DNA from: Rhodopseudomonas_A palustris_F
GTDB lineage: Bacteria; Pseudomonadota; Alphaproteobacteria; Rhizobiales; Xanthobacteraceae
Direction: 5' to 3'
Length of the DNA: 64,000 bases
Assembly (NCBI RefSeq): GCF_000013745.1
Contig: NC_007925.1
Span: 4,154,001-4,218,000 of the forward strand
Position 1 is the first letter of the stretch. Each line of letters opens with the position of its first letter. This document shows positions 49,421 through 56,971 of this stretch, piece after piece. Both the position numbers and the translations under genes were made by a program. Below the pieces are notes generated by a model. That model did no database searches and was not told the origin of the DNA. It saw only the letters and a program-made list of their open reading frames with translations.

Positions 49421-50824
49421 ATGGTCGCCCAGGTGCTAGCCTGGCAGATCGGCGTGATGGAGGAGGAAACCGTCACCCGGCAAACCCTGAAGGGCAAGGC
49501 GATCCAGCGCAGTCTGATCAGCGACATCGAACAATTGCACGATCATCGCGCCGGGCTGGTGCGCAACAGCGAAGCGCTGCTCGAATTGTTGGGCGCCTCG
49601 GGACTTTGCCTGCACACCCGCGAAGGCATCACCACCTTGGGGGCGACCCCGCCCGAACCGGCGATCGAGAGCCTGGTCAATCTGGTGCGCTGGAGCGACG
49701 ACGGCGGCTTGTTTCAGACCGATCGGCTGTCGACCATCCTGCCGGAGGCTGCGGCCTACGCCGACGTCGCCAGCGGGGTGCTCGCCGTGCCGCTGTCGCG
49801 CACGCCGCCGCGGCGGGTGATGCTGTGGTTTCGTCCCGAAGTGGCGCAGACGGTGTATTGGGCGGGCAATCCCGACAAGCCGGTCAGCACCGAGTCGGGC
49901 GAACTGCGGCTCAGCCCGCGAAAATCCTTCGCCGCCTGGACCGAAGAGACCCGCGGCCGCGCGATCCCCTGGCAGCCGCACGAAATCGCCGCGGCGGTGG
50001 AAATCCGCGACCTCGTCATCGACGTGATCCTGCGCAACACCGAAAAGCTCGAGCGGGTCAACTCGCAGCTCGCGCGCAGCAACGAAGAATTGGAATCCTT
50101 CGCGCACGTCGCGTCTCACGACATCAAGGAGCCGCTGCGGCATATCGAAGCCTTCGCCGGCATGCTCGGCGAGTCGATCCGCCCCAGCGGCGACGAACGG
50201 CTCGGCGTCCTGGTCAACGGAATCGAGAGCTCGTCGCGACGGCTGCGCAATCTCATCAACGACCTCGCCGAATTCTCCCAGCTCGGCCAGCGCGCCAAGC
50301 CTCTGGCGCCGGCCTCGCTGCAGGATATCGCGCTGGAGGTCATCGCCGATCTGCATCAGCGGATCAGCGAGGCCGCGGCGATCGTCGACGTCGCGCCGCT
50401 GCCCCAAGTGAACTGCGACCGCAACCAGTTGCGCCAGGTGCTGCAGAACCTGGTGTCCAACGCGATCAAGTACCGGCACCCCAGGCGGCCGTGTCGGATC
50501 CACATCTTCGCCGAGGACCGGCTCGAGGAAAGCTATCGCGGCGACGGCAGCAAGGCGGCAGTGGCGCGGATTTGCGTCAGCGACAACGGCATCGGCTTCG
50601 ATCCCAAATACGCCGACCAGATCTTCGAACCGTTCCAGCGCCTGCACGGTCCCGACGAGTACGAAGGCAGCGGAATCGGTCTGGCGATCTGCCGCAAGAT
50701 CGTGCAGCGGCACGGCGGCCAGGTCGGCGTCGACACCATTCCCAATGTCGGATCGACGTTCTGGTTTACGCTGGAAACGCCGCCGCAGTCCGACGCTCCC
50801 TCTCCCGTTCAGGCCACCTCATGA
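49421..50824 (+). CDS. Bacteriophytochrome, PHY-histidine kinase part after the TAG
   Basis: This is the same frame as the upstream PAS-GAF part, resuming at an ATG 9 bases after the TAG, with 467 residues. It holds the PHY domain with the tongue motif PRKSF (residues 468-472 of the uninterrupted numbering) and RGRAIPW. The kinase dimerisation helix has the phosphoacceptor His535 in ASHDIKEPLRH. The ATPase domain has NLVSNAIKY, DNGIGFDPKYADQIFEPF and GSGIGLAICRK. The half could be made by re-initiation or by readthrough. Its stop overlaps the next phytochrome start (ATGA), keeping operon coupling. Confidence 0.85.
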   Translation: MVAQVLAWQIGVMEEETVTRQTLKGKAIQRSLISDIEQLHDHRAGLVRNSEALLELLGASGLCLHTREGITTLGATPPEPAIESLVNLVRWSDDGGLFQTDRLSTILPEAAAYADVASGVLAVPLSRTPPRRVMLWFRPEVAQTVYWAGNPDKPVSTESGELRLSPRKSFAAWTEETRGRAIPWQPHEIAAAVEIRDLVIDVILRNTEKLERVNSQLARSNEELESFAHVASHDIKEPLRHIEAFAGMLGESIRPSGDERLGVLVNGIESSSRRLRNLINDLAEFSQLGQRAKPLAPASLQDIALEVIADLHQRISEAAAIVDVAPLPQVNCDRNQLRQVLQNLVSNAIKYRHPRRPCRIHIFAEDRLEESYRGDGSKAAVARICVSDNGIGFDPKYADQIFEPFQRLHGPDEYEGSGIGLAICRKIVQRHGGQVGVDTIPNVGSTFWFTLETPPQSDAPSPVQATS

Positions 50825-53160
50825 GCGCTCCGCACGACCCGCCGACGCCCGACAATCTGCTCGATGCCTATGGCGATCGCTCGGCCCTCGAGCTGACCGA
50901 ATGCGACCGCGAACCGATCCACATTCCCGGCAAGATTCAACCGCACGGCATGCTGTTGGCGTTCGTCGAGCCCGAGCTGCGCCCGGTCTCGGTCAGCGTC
51001 AACGTCGAGGCTTTCACCGGCCAATCCCCCGAGGCGGTGCTGTCGCAATCGATCGCGGCGTTGATGACCGCGCCGAGTTTCGAACGTTTGACCGCGGTTC
51101 TCGCCAGCCCGGACCTCGCCGCCTTCAATCCGATCCGGATCGAACTGCTGACCAGCAAGGGGGTGCGGGTCTGCAACGGCATCATGCACCGTCACGACGG
51201 CTTGACGATTCTGGAACTGGAGCCACGGCCCGCCGGCGCCGAGCCGCCTGCGGAATTCTTCCGCAGCGTTCGCGCCGCGATCCGCCGCCTGCAAACCGCC
51301 AGCGATCTGCTGACGGTGTGCAATATCGCGGCCCGCGAGGTGCGTCGCCTGACCGGCTTCGACCGCGTCAAGATCTACCGTTTCGACAAGGACTGGAACG
51401 GCCAGGTCGTTGCCGAGGATCGCTCCGACAGCATTCCGTCGTTTCTCGACTTCCACTTTCCGGCGTCCGACATCCCCGCGCAGTCGCGCGCGCTCTACAC
51501 CAGCAATCTGATCCGCATCATCCCGGATATCGGTTACCGCCCGGCACCGCTGATCCCGGATTTCAATCCGGTCACCGGCGGGCCGATCGACCTCAGCTTC
51601 GCCGTGCTGCGCAGCGTATCGCCGATCCACGTCGAATACATGGTCAACATGGCGGTCTACGGCGCGATGTCGGTGTCGATCGTGCGCGACGGCCGGTTGT
51701 GGGGGATGATCTCCTGCCACAACACGCTGCCGCGCTTCGTGTCCTACGAAGTCCGCCAAGCCTGCGAACTGATCGCCCAGGTGCTGACCTGGCAGATCAG
51801 CGTGTCCGAAGAGGCCGAGGTCGTTGGCCACAGCGTCCGGGTGCGCGCCATGCAGAACCGAATGCTGCACGAACTCGGCGACGAACAGGACCTCAAGAAA
51901 TGGCTGATCCGCAGCGGACAGGACATGCTCGACCTGATGCGCGCCTCCGGCTTCGCGCTGTGCGGGTTCGACGGCATCACCACATTCGGATCGTCGCCGT
52001 CGAACGACCAGGTCCTTGAGCTTGCGGCCTGGCTGGCGCGCCGCGAATCGCGCGACGTCTATGAGACCGAGCATCTCTCCGCCAAAAACCCCAACGCCAC
52101 GCACTATCCGCACCTCGCCAGCGGCGTTCTCGCCGTGCCGCTCGGACGGGTGTCCTCGACTTTGATGCTCTGGTTCCGGCCGGAGCAGGCGCAGACCGTG
52201 ACCTGGGGCGGAGATCCTCACAAGCCGGTGCGGATCGGCCCGCATGGCGGCCGGCTGCAGACCCGGGCTTCGTTCGATGCCTGGCGCGAAGAGGTACGCG
52301 GGCGCTCCAAGCCCTGGCAGACCTACGAAATCGCCGCCGCGGTCGAAATCCGCGATCTCGTGGTCGACGTCATCCTCGGCCGGGCCGACGCGCTCGAACA
52401 CGCCAACCGCGAGCTGTCGCGCAGCAACGACGAGTTGGAGTCGTTCGCTTACGTCGCGGCGCACGATCTCAAGGAGCCGTTGCGCCATATCGAGGCCTTC
52501 GCCGGCCTGCTCAAGGACGCGCTTTCGGTCGACGCCAAGGCGCGGTTGAGCACCATGGTCGACGGCATCGAGGCCTCGTCGCGGCGGCTGCGGGCGTTGA
52601 TCAACGACCTCGCGGAATATTCCCGCGTCGGCCGCGACGCGCGCCCGCTCGTTCCGGTGGCGTTGGACGACGTGCTCGCCGAAGTGCTGGCTGACCTCAA
52701 GCCGGTGTTGCATGACAGCGGCGCCATCTTGTCCTCCGACTCGCTACCGGTGGTGATGTGCGACCGCAGCCAGATCAGACAATTGCTGCAGAACCTGATC
52801 TCCAATGCGCTGAAATACAGCGACGCGTCCCGCCCGCCGCGGATCACCCTGCGCGCCACCGAACAGCCCGGCCCGGCCAGCGGCTTCGGCTCGGCCGGCG
52901 GCGAACGCCAACGCCACGTCGCGATCGCGGTCGGCGACAACGGCATCGGCTTCGATCCTAAATATGCCGAGCAGATCTTCGAGCCGTTCCAGCGCCTGCA
53001 CGGCGCCGACGAATATGAAGGCACCGGCATCGGCCTGGCGATCTGTCGCAAGCTCGCGCAACGCCATGGCGGAAAGATCACCGCCCGCAGCGAGCCCGGC
53101 GTCGGCTCCACCTTCACCTTCACGCTGCCGCTGCGCAACCTCGACGAGTTGGAACAGTAG
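50821..53160 (+). CDS. bphP: Bacteriophytochrome histidine kinase, second of tandem pair
   Basis: This intact 779-residue PAS-GAF-PHY-kinase photoreceptor has biliverdin Cys28 in TECDREPIHIPG, FDRVKIYRFDKDW, the FPASDIPAQSR motif and the SPIHVEY His. Its PHY tongue has TRASF (Thr481) instead of the usual PRxSF. The kinase part has His548 in AAHDLKEPLRH, NLISNALKY, DNGIGFDPKYAEQIFEPF and GTGIGLAICRK. By position and tongue motif it corresponds to the unusual RpBphP3-type partner in the tandem system that controls the low-light antenna of R. palustris. That parallel is inferred. Confidence 0.95.
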   Translation: MSAPHDPPTPDNLLDAYGDRSALELTECDREPIHIPGKIQPHGMLLAFVEPELRPVSVSVNVEAFTGQSPEAVLSQSIAALMTAPSFERLTAVLASPDLAAFNPIRIELLTSKGVRVCNGIMHRHDGLTILELEPRPAGAEPPAEFFRSVRAAIRRLQTASDLLTVCNIAAREVRRLTGFDRVKIYRFDKDWNGQVVAEDRSDSIPSFLDFHFPASDIPAQSRALYTSNLIRIIPDIGYRPAPLIPDFNPVTGGPIDLSFAVLRSVSPIHVEYMVNMAVYGAMSVSIVRDGRLWGMISCHNTLPRFVSYEVRQACELIAQVLTWQISVSEEAEVVGHSVRVRAMQNRMLHELGDEQDLKKWLIRSGQDMLDLMRASGFALCGFDGITTFGSSPSNDQVLELAAWLARRESRDVYETEHLSAKNPNATHYPHLASGVLAVPLGRVSSTLMLWFRPEQAQTVTWGGDPHKPVRIGPHGGRLQTRASFDAWREEVRGRSKPWQTYEIAAAVEIRDLVVDVILGRADALEHANRELSRSNDELESFAYVAAHDLKEPLRHIEAFAGLLKDALSVDAKARLSTMVDGIEASSRRLRALINDLAEYSRVGRDARPLVPVALDDVLAEVLADLKPVLHDSGAILSSDSLPVVMCDRSQIRQLLQNLISNALKYSDASRPPRITLRATEQPGPASGFGSAGGERQRHVAIAVGDNGIGFDPKYAEQIFEPFQRLHGADEYEGTGIGLAICRKLAQRHGGKITARSEPGVGSTFTFTLPLRNLDELEQ

Positions 53161-53162
53161 CA

Positions 53163-53627
53163 ATGACACGCGACAATGCAGTGCCGACCGTACTGGTCGC
53201 GGAAGATCACAACTACGACCAGATGATTCTGAAAGAGGTGTTCTCGCGCGCCGGGATCCGCGCCGACCTGCGCTTCGTCAACGACGGCGAGCAGATGCTC
53301 GATTATCTGCACCGCCGCGGGCGGTTCGCCGAGGCGTTGTCCGCCCCCACCCCCGCGCTGATTCTGCTCGATCTCAACATGCCGCGGCTGGACGGCCGCA
53401 AGGTGATCCGCATGCTGCGCGAGGACGACACCATCCGGCACCTGCCGGTGATCGCGCTGTCCACCTCCGAGAGCATCAAGCACATCACCGAGGCCTATTC
53501 GATCGGCATCAACGCCTACCTGGTCAAGCCCGCCAACATTCCCGACTACGTCACCAAGATCAATTCGCTGTGGCAATTCTGGATGGTGGCGGCTTCGCTG
53601 CCGGTGGTGGAGACCTCACCCTCATGA
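53163..53627 (+). CDS. Single-domain response regulator (Rcp1/CheY-like)
   Basis: This 154-residue receiver-only protein has VLVAEDHNYDQ (acidic pocket), phosphoacceptor Asp70 in LILLDLNMP, LSTSES and YLVKPAN (conserved Lys). The FVNDGEQMLDYLHRRG segment is typical of the Rcp1 class that pairs with phytochrome kinases. It lies 2 bases after the second phytochrome and overlaps the following hybrid kinase by ATGA. It probably takes phosphate from the phytochrome kinases and relays it. Confidence 0.92.
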   Translation: MTRDNAVPTVLVAEDHNYDQMILKEVFSRAGIRADLRFVNDGEQMLDYLHRRGRFAEALSAPTPALILLDLNMPRLDGRKVIRMLREDDTIRHLPVIALSTSESIKHITEAYSIGINAYLVKPANIPDYVTKINSLWQFWMVAASLPVVETSPS

Positions 53628-54757
53628 GCAGCGATACGATCAGGGCGCTGCTGGTCGACGATGCCGAGATTGAATACCGGTCGCTCGACCGCATGCTGCA
53701 GAAGATCTCCACCCGGCGTTATCGGCTGGATTGGGCCGCCAGCTTCGACGAGGGACTCGCCGCCTTCCGACGCGACGAACACGACGTCTTTTTGGTGGAC
53801 TTCCGGCTCGGTCCCGAGAGCGGTCTCGATCTGATCCGCCGCGCGCGCGAATTCGGCGTGATGAAACCGATCATCATGCTCACCGCCTACGGCGATGCCA
53901 TCATCGATGCCGCCGCCACCAAGATCGGCGCGAACGACTATCTGGTGAAGGGCGAATACGACGCCGTGCTGCTCGACCGCGCGATCCGCTATTCGACCCG
54001 CAACGCGCAGAACCTGGTCGACCTCAACCGCAGCCTCGCCGAGACCGGCGCGGTGATTCGCGAGTTGAAGTCCGAGACCGAGCGCCGCATGGTCGCCGAG
54101 GCCGAAGTCTCGAATGTACTGCGTCGGACGGTGGCCGAGCAAGAAGCCGAACGGCGACGCATCACCCGAGAGCTGCACGACAATATCGGCCAGTCGGTGA
54201 CGCTGTTGCTGCTCGGATTGGGATCGCTGGCGCGCTGCACGGTCCCGGGCTGCGAGGCCGCCGAGAAGGTCGACGGATTGAAAGACATCGCGCGGCGCAT
54301 GAGCATGGATCTGCACCGCCTCGCCTGGGAGATCCGGCCGGCGATGCTCGACGATCTCGGACTTGAGACCGCGATTCGGCAACTCACCGTCGAATGGTCG
54401 CAACATTGCGACCTCAGCTTCGACCTGTTCCTGTCGCTGGGCGACCGCCGCTTGCCGCACAATGTGGAGAGCGCGCTGTATCGTGTGGTGCAGGAGGGAA
54501 TCAACAATGTGGTCCGCCACGCCCATGCCAGCAGGGTCGGCATCATCCTGAAGGCCTGGGACAATGTCGTCAGTTGCATCATCGAAGATGACGGCGGCGG
54601 CATCGCCGATCGTCCGGCGGGACCGACGTCGGATACCGCGTTCTCGGGGCTCGGACTGATCGGCATGAGAGAGCGACTGGCCTTGGTCAATGGCACGCTG
54701 GATTTCGAATCGAGTCCGGGCAAAGGCACCACGCTGTTCGCGCGCGTGACGTTATGA
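53624..54757 (+). CDS. Hybrid receiver-histidine kinase (REC-HisKA_3)
   Basis: This 377-residue soluble protein has an N-terminal receiver domain (Asp59 in VFLVDFRLG, about 5-122) and a coiled-coil link (about 135-178). A NarX/DesK-type kinase follows, with His185 in ERRRITRELHDNIGQS, RPAMLDDLGL and an ATPase end with GLGLIGMRERL. HisKA_3 kinases pair with NarL/LuxR-type regulators, and one such regulator lies at 59437-60117 beyond the puc genes. It is therefore a likely relay from phytochrome input to antenna promoters. It ends about 450 bases before pucB1. Confidence 0.9.
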   Translation: MSSDTIRALLVDDAEIEYRSLDRMLQKISTRRYRLDWAASFDEGLAAFRRDEHDVFLVDFRLGPESGLDLIRRAREFGVMKPIIMLTAYGDAIIDAAATKIGANDYLVKGEYDAVLLDRAIRYSTRNAQNLVDLNRSLAETGAVIRELKSETERRMVAEAEVSNVLRRTVAEQEAERRRITRELHDNIGQSVTLLLLGLGSLARCTVPGCEAAEKVDGLKDIARRMSMDLHRLAWEIRPAMLDDLGLETAIRQLTVEWSQHCDLSFDLFLSLGDRRLPHNVESALYRVVQEGINNVVRHAHASRVGIILKAWDNVVSCIIEDDGGGIADRPAGPTSDTAFSGLGLIGMRERLALVNGTLDFESSPGKGTTLFARVTL

Positions 54758-54946
54758 CCTCGCAACGGTACCGCAGGGCGAGAACCGCTCGCAATGTCGA
54801 CGCCCCTGACGCCCGCGAGGCCATCGGCTGCGCAATTAATTGCCTTTGGCGATCCGATCAGCGGCACTGGTAACCGTTCCGCCGTCAAGATTCGGGAAAT
54901 CCTGACGAAGCTTGCCGACGTCCGGAATGAGACGGGCTTACCCAAG

Positions 54947-54964
54947 TGTCAAATGAAGTTGACG
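54947..54964 (+). promoter_or_regulatory. Imperfect PpsR/CrtJ box upstream of pucB1A1
   Basis: TGTCAAATGAAGTTGACG fits TGT-N12-ACA except for the last base. Its right half contains TTGACG, a possible -35 element, with TAGTCT 16 bases further. The second puc operon has two perfect boxes at a similar distance from its leader. PpsR is the aerobic repressor of photosynthesis genes. Confidence 0.4.
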
Positions 54965-55133
54965 CCGAACTACGTCGGATTAGTCTCCCATTGCTTTCTG
55001 ATTGTAAGTTGCCGCACAGGCGATCTCTGAATCAGACCGGAGAACTGGAACGGTATTCTCTCACAACTAACGATCCCTGCGCTTCATGGCAGGACCGGTC
55101 GCGGTCTCGCAGCAGACACGACAGTTGCGACGA

Positions 55134-55149
55134 GGTGAACGAGTTCACC
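55134..55149. promoter_or_regulatory. 16-bp palindrome upstream of pucB1
   Basis: GGTGAAC-GA-GTTCACC is a near-perfect dyad directly upstream of the shared puc leader (starts 55161). It is absent from the other puc operon. It may bind a regulator specific to this phytochrome-linked operon, such as a NarL-type protein; that link is inferred. Confidence 0.45.
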
Positions 55150-55160
55150 GTGACAGCATA

Positions 55161-55188
55161 ATACCTACGTGCGGGTTCAGCACGGAGT
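55161..55188 (+). promoter_or_regulatory. Conserved puc leader with hairpin, copy 1
   Basis: A 28-base stretch starting ATACCTACGTGCGGG is identical to the one upstream of pucB2 (58989-59016, minus strand). It contains CGTGC and GCACG arms around a 7-base loop, a likely 5' mRNA hairpin before the pucB ribosome binding site. Confidence 0.6.
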
Positions 55189-55213
55189 TGCACCACTCTC
55201 AAGAGGTTATCTG

Positions 55214-55369
55214 ATGGTTGACGATCCCAATAAGGTCTGGCCGACAGGTCTGACGATCGCCGAATCCGAAGAACTCCACAAGCACGTGATCGATGGTACG
55301 CGCGTGTTCGGCGCGATCGCGATCGTTGCGCATTTCCTGGCGTATACCTATTCGCCGTGGCTGAAGTAA
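55214..55369 (+). CDS. pucB: Light-harvesting LH2-type beta subunit
   Basis: This 51-residue inner-membrane antenna peptide has one transmembrane helix. IVAHFLAY carries the His that binds the B850-type bacteriochlorophyll, and the C-terminal YSPWLK is typical. HKHVIDG near residue 22-28 is the B800-side segment. The start ATG at 55214 follows AAGAGG; the frame is open further upstream without family support. It is followed by pucA after 12 bases and sits directly behind the phytochrome signalling genes. Confidence 0.95.
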   Translation: MVDDPNKVWPTGLTIAESEELHKHVIDGTRVFGAIAIVAHFLAYTYSPWLK

Positions 55370-55381
55370 GGGGGACGTAAC

Positions 55382-55579
55382 ATGAATCAAGGTCGTATCT
55401 GGACCGTTGTGAATCCGAGCGTCGGCCTGCCGCTGCTGCTGGGCAGCGTCGCCGTGACCGTTCTGCTGGTCCACAGCGCCGTGCTTTCCAACACCACTTG
55501 GTACCCGGCATTCTTCAGCGGCAAGGTCGCGGTCTCCGCTCCCGCGACCGCGCCGGTGGTCGCTCCGGCGAAGAAGTAA
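55382..55579 (+). CDS. pucA: Light-harvesting LH2-type alpha subunit, Phe44-Phe45 type
   Basis: This 65-residue antenna peptide starts MNQGRIWTVVNP (the formyl-Met ligand of B800 in LH2) and has the B850 ligand His31 in LLVHSAV. At positions 44-45, where high-light LH2 has Tyr-Trp that hydrogen-bond the B850 acetyl groups, it has Phe-Phe. Loss of those bonds shifts absorption to shorter wavelength in known B800-820 and LH4-type complexes. The tail is long and rich in Ala, Pro and Val. Confidence 0.95.
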   Translation: MNQGRIWTVVNPSVGLPLLLGSVAVTVLLVHSAVLSNTTWYPAFFSGKVAVSAPATAPVVAPAKK

Positions 55580-55605
55580 CAGGCCGTAAAGCCAAACTGC
55601 TCAAG

Positions 55606-55653
55606 ACCATCGAAAATCCCCTGGGTTGGGGGTTTTCGGTGGTTTTATTTTTC
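55606..55653 (+). terminator. Rho-independent terminator after pucB1A1
   Basis: A stem of ACC..CGAAAATCCCC and GGGGGTTTTCG..GGT with a short loop is followed by TTTTATTTTT. It lies 27 bases after the pucA1 stop. Confidence 0.85.
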
Positions 55654-55730
55654 CGCTGTTGAATTTGCGATGGCCCCCACCTCACTCGGAGGCGTCGCCA
55701 TCGCGCAGCTTCTCGCCGGCCAAGGCGCAC

Positions 55731-55785
55731 CCCACAACCAGAAACGCCGCAGCCAGCGCCGGAATTCGGCGACTAACTGCGGCGT
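55731..55785 (-). terminator. Rho-independent terminator after the repeat gene (copy B)
   Basis: On the minus strand ACGCCGCAG and CTGCGGCGT arms flank an inner GCCGGAATTC-like stem, followed by TTTCTGGTTG. It is the counterpart of the terminator after copy A and closes the minus-strand puc operon. Confidence 0.65.
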
Positions 55786-55850
55786 GTAACCGTCTGGGAG
55801 GTCGAGAGCGTGGCTTGGTGGCTTTGGTCTTTCGTGGTCCTGGTGGGGCG

Positions 55851-56282
55851 TCAGTTCAGCAGCGTCGGAATTCCGAGCAAGGACGACAGCGTCGTCGGAT
55901 TCTTGATCAGCAGCGGCACGCCGGAGAACGAGCGGTAGCCGTTCTTCTCCTGCAGCAGAAGCGGCGTTCCCGACATCGACTTGTACGGACCCTTGGTGTT
56001 GATCAACAGCGGCGTGCCGGAGAACGACTGATACGCCCCCTTCTGTTCGAGCAGCAGCGGCGTTCCCGACAACGACCGGTACGGGCCCTTGGTGTTGATC
56101 AGAAGCGGCGTGCCGGAGAACGAGTAATGCGGCCCGCGGGTCGGCAGCAGGATCAGCGACCCGGAATAGGAGCTGTATTCCGCTGTCGGCTTGGTCAACA
56201 GCGGGGTCCCGGAAAATGACCTGTAGGGTCCGGCGGTGTTGATCAGCAGCGGCATTCCCGAGAAGGATCGATAGTTCGACAT
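55851..56282 (-). CDS. 16-residue-repeat protein, putative LH2 gamma subunit (copy B)
   Basis: This 143-residue protein has MSN, then eight 16-residue units (residues 4-131, for example YRSFSGTPLLTKPTAE and YQSFSGTPLLINTKGP) and a closing LSSLLGIPTLLN. Tyr, Ser-Gly and Pro-Leu-Leu recur at fixed places. It starts 15 bases after the longer repeat gene and is the last gene of pucB2-pucA2-pucC-repeat-repeat. R. palustris LH2 structures contain a gamma polypeptide that runs as a ribbon around six alpha-beta pairs and binds six extra bacteriochlorophylls. A short periodic protein in a puc operon fits that role well. The identity is inferred. Confidence 0.8.
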   Translation of the reverse strand: MSNYRSFSGMPLLINTAGPYRSFSGTPLLTKPTAEYSSYSGSLILLPTRGPHYSFSGTPLLINTKGPYRSLSGTPLLLEQKGAYQSFSGTPLLINTKGPYKSMSGTPLLLQEKNGYRSFSGVPLLIKNPTTLSSLLGIPTLLN

Positions 56283-56297
56283 CAGATTTACCCTTGG

Positions 56298-56969
56298 TTA
56301 TTTTGATAAGGTTGGGATGCCAAGCCAAGACGACAGCGGCGTCGGGTTGTTCAGCAGCAGCGGCGTCCCGGACATCGACTTGTATTCGCCCTTCTGCTCG
56401 AGCAGCAATGGCGTGCCGGAGAACGAGGTGTAGGGACCAGCACTCTTGAGCAGCAGAGGCGTTCCGGACATCGACCTGTATTCGCCCTTCTGTTCGACCA
56501 GCAGCGGCGTGCCCGACATCGACTTGTATCCGTCCTTCTGCTCGACCAACAACGGCGTCCCCGAATACGGCTGATAGGGTCCGGAGGAATCCAGCAGCAC
56601 GGGAATGTGCAGCAACGAGGAGAACGGCGCGGCGTCGTCCCAGATCAAAGGGTCCGAGCTCGGCGTCGTGCTGGACTTGATCGGGTTGTACTTGCCGAGA
56701 ATGTCCGAGGCCCTAGCGCCGGTGCCGAAATGGGCTTCGACCACCACCACGGCGCCGCCACGTTTGACGACGTCAGCGAATGTCGCGGCCTGATACTTCA
56801 CGATTCCGGTGTTGGCGATGGCGTTGATGAGATCGTCATTGCTGCCGCGGTTCTGCACCGTGGCACTCGGAAACAGCTTGACGCTGGTGAAGTTGGCCGC
56901 CTTCAGTTCGGCCTCCAGGCCAGCAATCTGCCGGACCGTCTCATAGGTGCGAGTGATATTCTGGGTCAT
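56298..56969 (-). CDS. Repeat protein with extra N-terminal domain, putative gamma-like LH2 protein (copy C)
   Basis: This 223-residue protein has an N-terminal globular domain (about 1-98) that ends with a VVKRGGAVVVVEAHFG strand segment. It looks like the alpha/beta fold of YflT/GSP17M-type stress proteins. A linker (about 99-115) leads to six 16-residue units (116-211, for example YKSMSGTPLLVEQKGE) and the closing LSSWLGIPTLSK. It begins 2 bases after the pucC stop, so it is tightly coupled to antenna assembly. The repeats should place it on LH2; what the N-terminal domain does is unknown. Confidence 0.75.
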   Translation of the reverse strand: MTQNITRTYETVRQIAGLEAELKAANFTSVKLFPSATVQNRGSNDDLINAIANTGIVKYQAATFADVVKRGGAVVVVEAHFGTGARASDILGKYNPIKSSTTPSSDPLIWDDAAPFSSLLHIPVLLDSSGPYQPYSGTPLLVEQKDGYKSMSGTPLLVEQKGEYRSMSGTPLLLKSAGPYTSFSGTPLLLEQKGEYKSMSGTPLLLNNPTPLSSWLGIPTLSK

Positions 56970-56971
56970 GG

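Noticed and set aside
49436..52713. Long minus-strand frames (425 and 634 residues)
   Set aside because: They are antisense to the two phytochrome genes; their repetitive similarity to each other only mirrors the similarity of the phytochromes.
54976..55018. Second PpsR box near TGTAAGTTGCCGCACA before pucB1
   Set aside because: The spacing is N10 rather than N12 between TGT and ACA, so it does not meet the usual box.
55860..56550. CRISPR-like regular repeats with about 48-base period
   Set aside because: The period is a multiple of three, the units are contiguous without unique spacers, and they encode a clean 16-residue protein repeat on the minus strand with its own start codon; it is a coding repeat.
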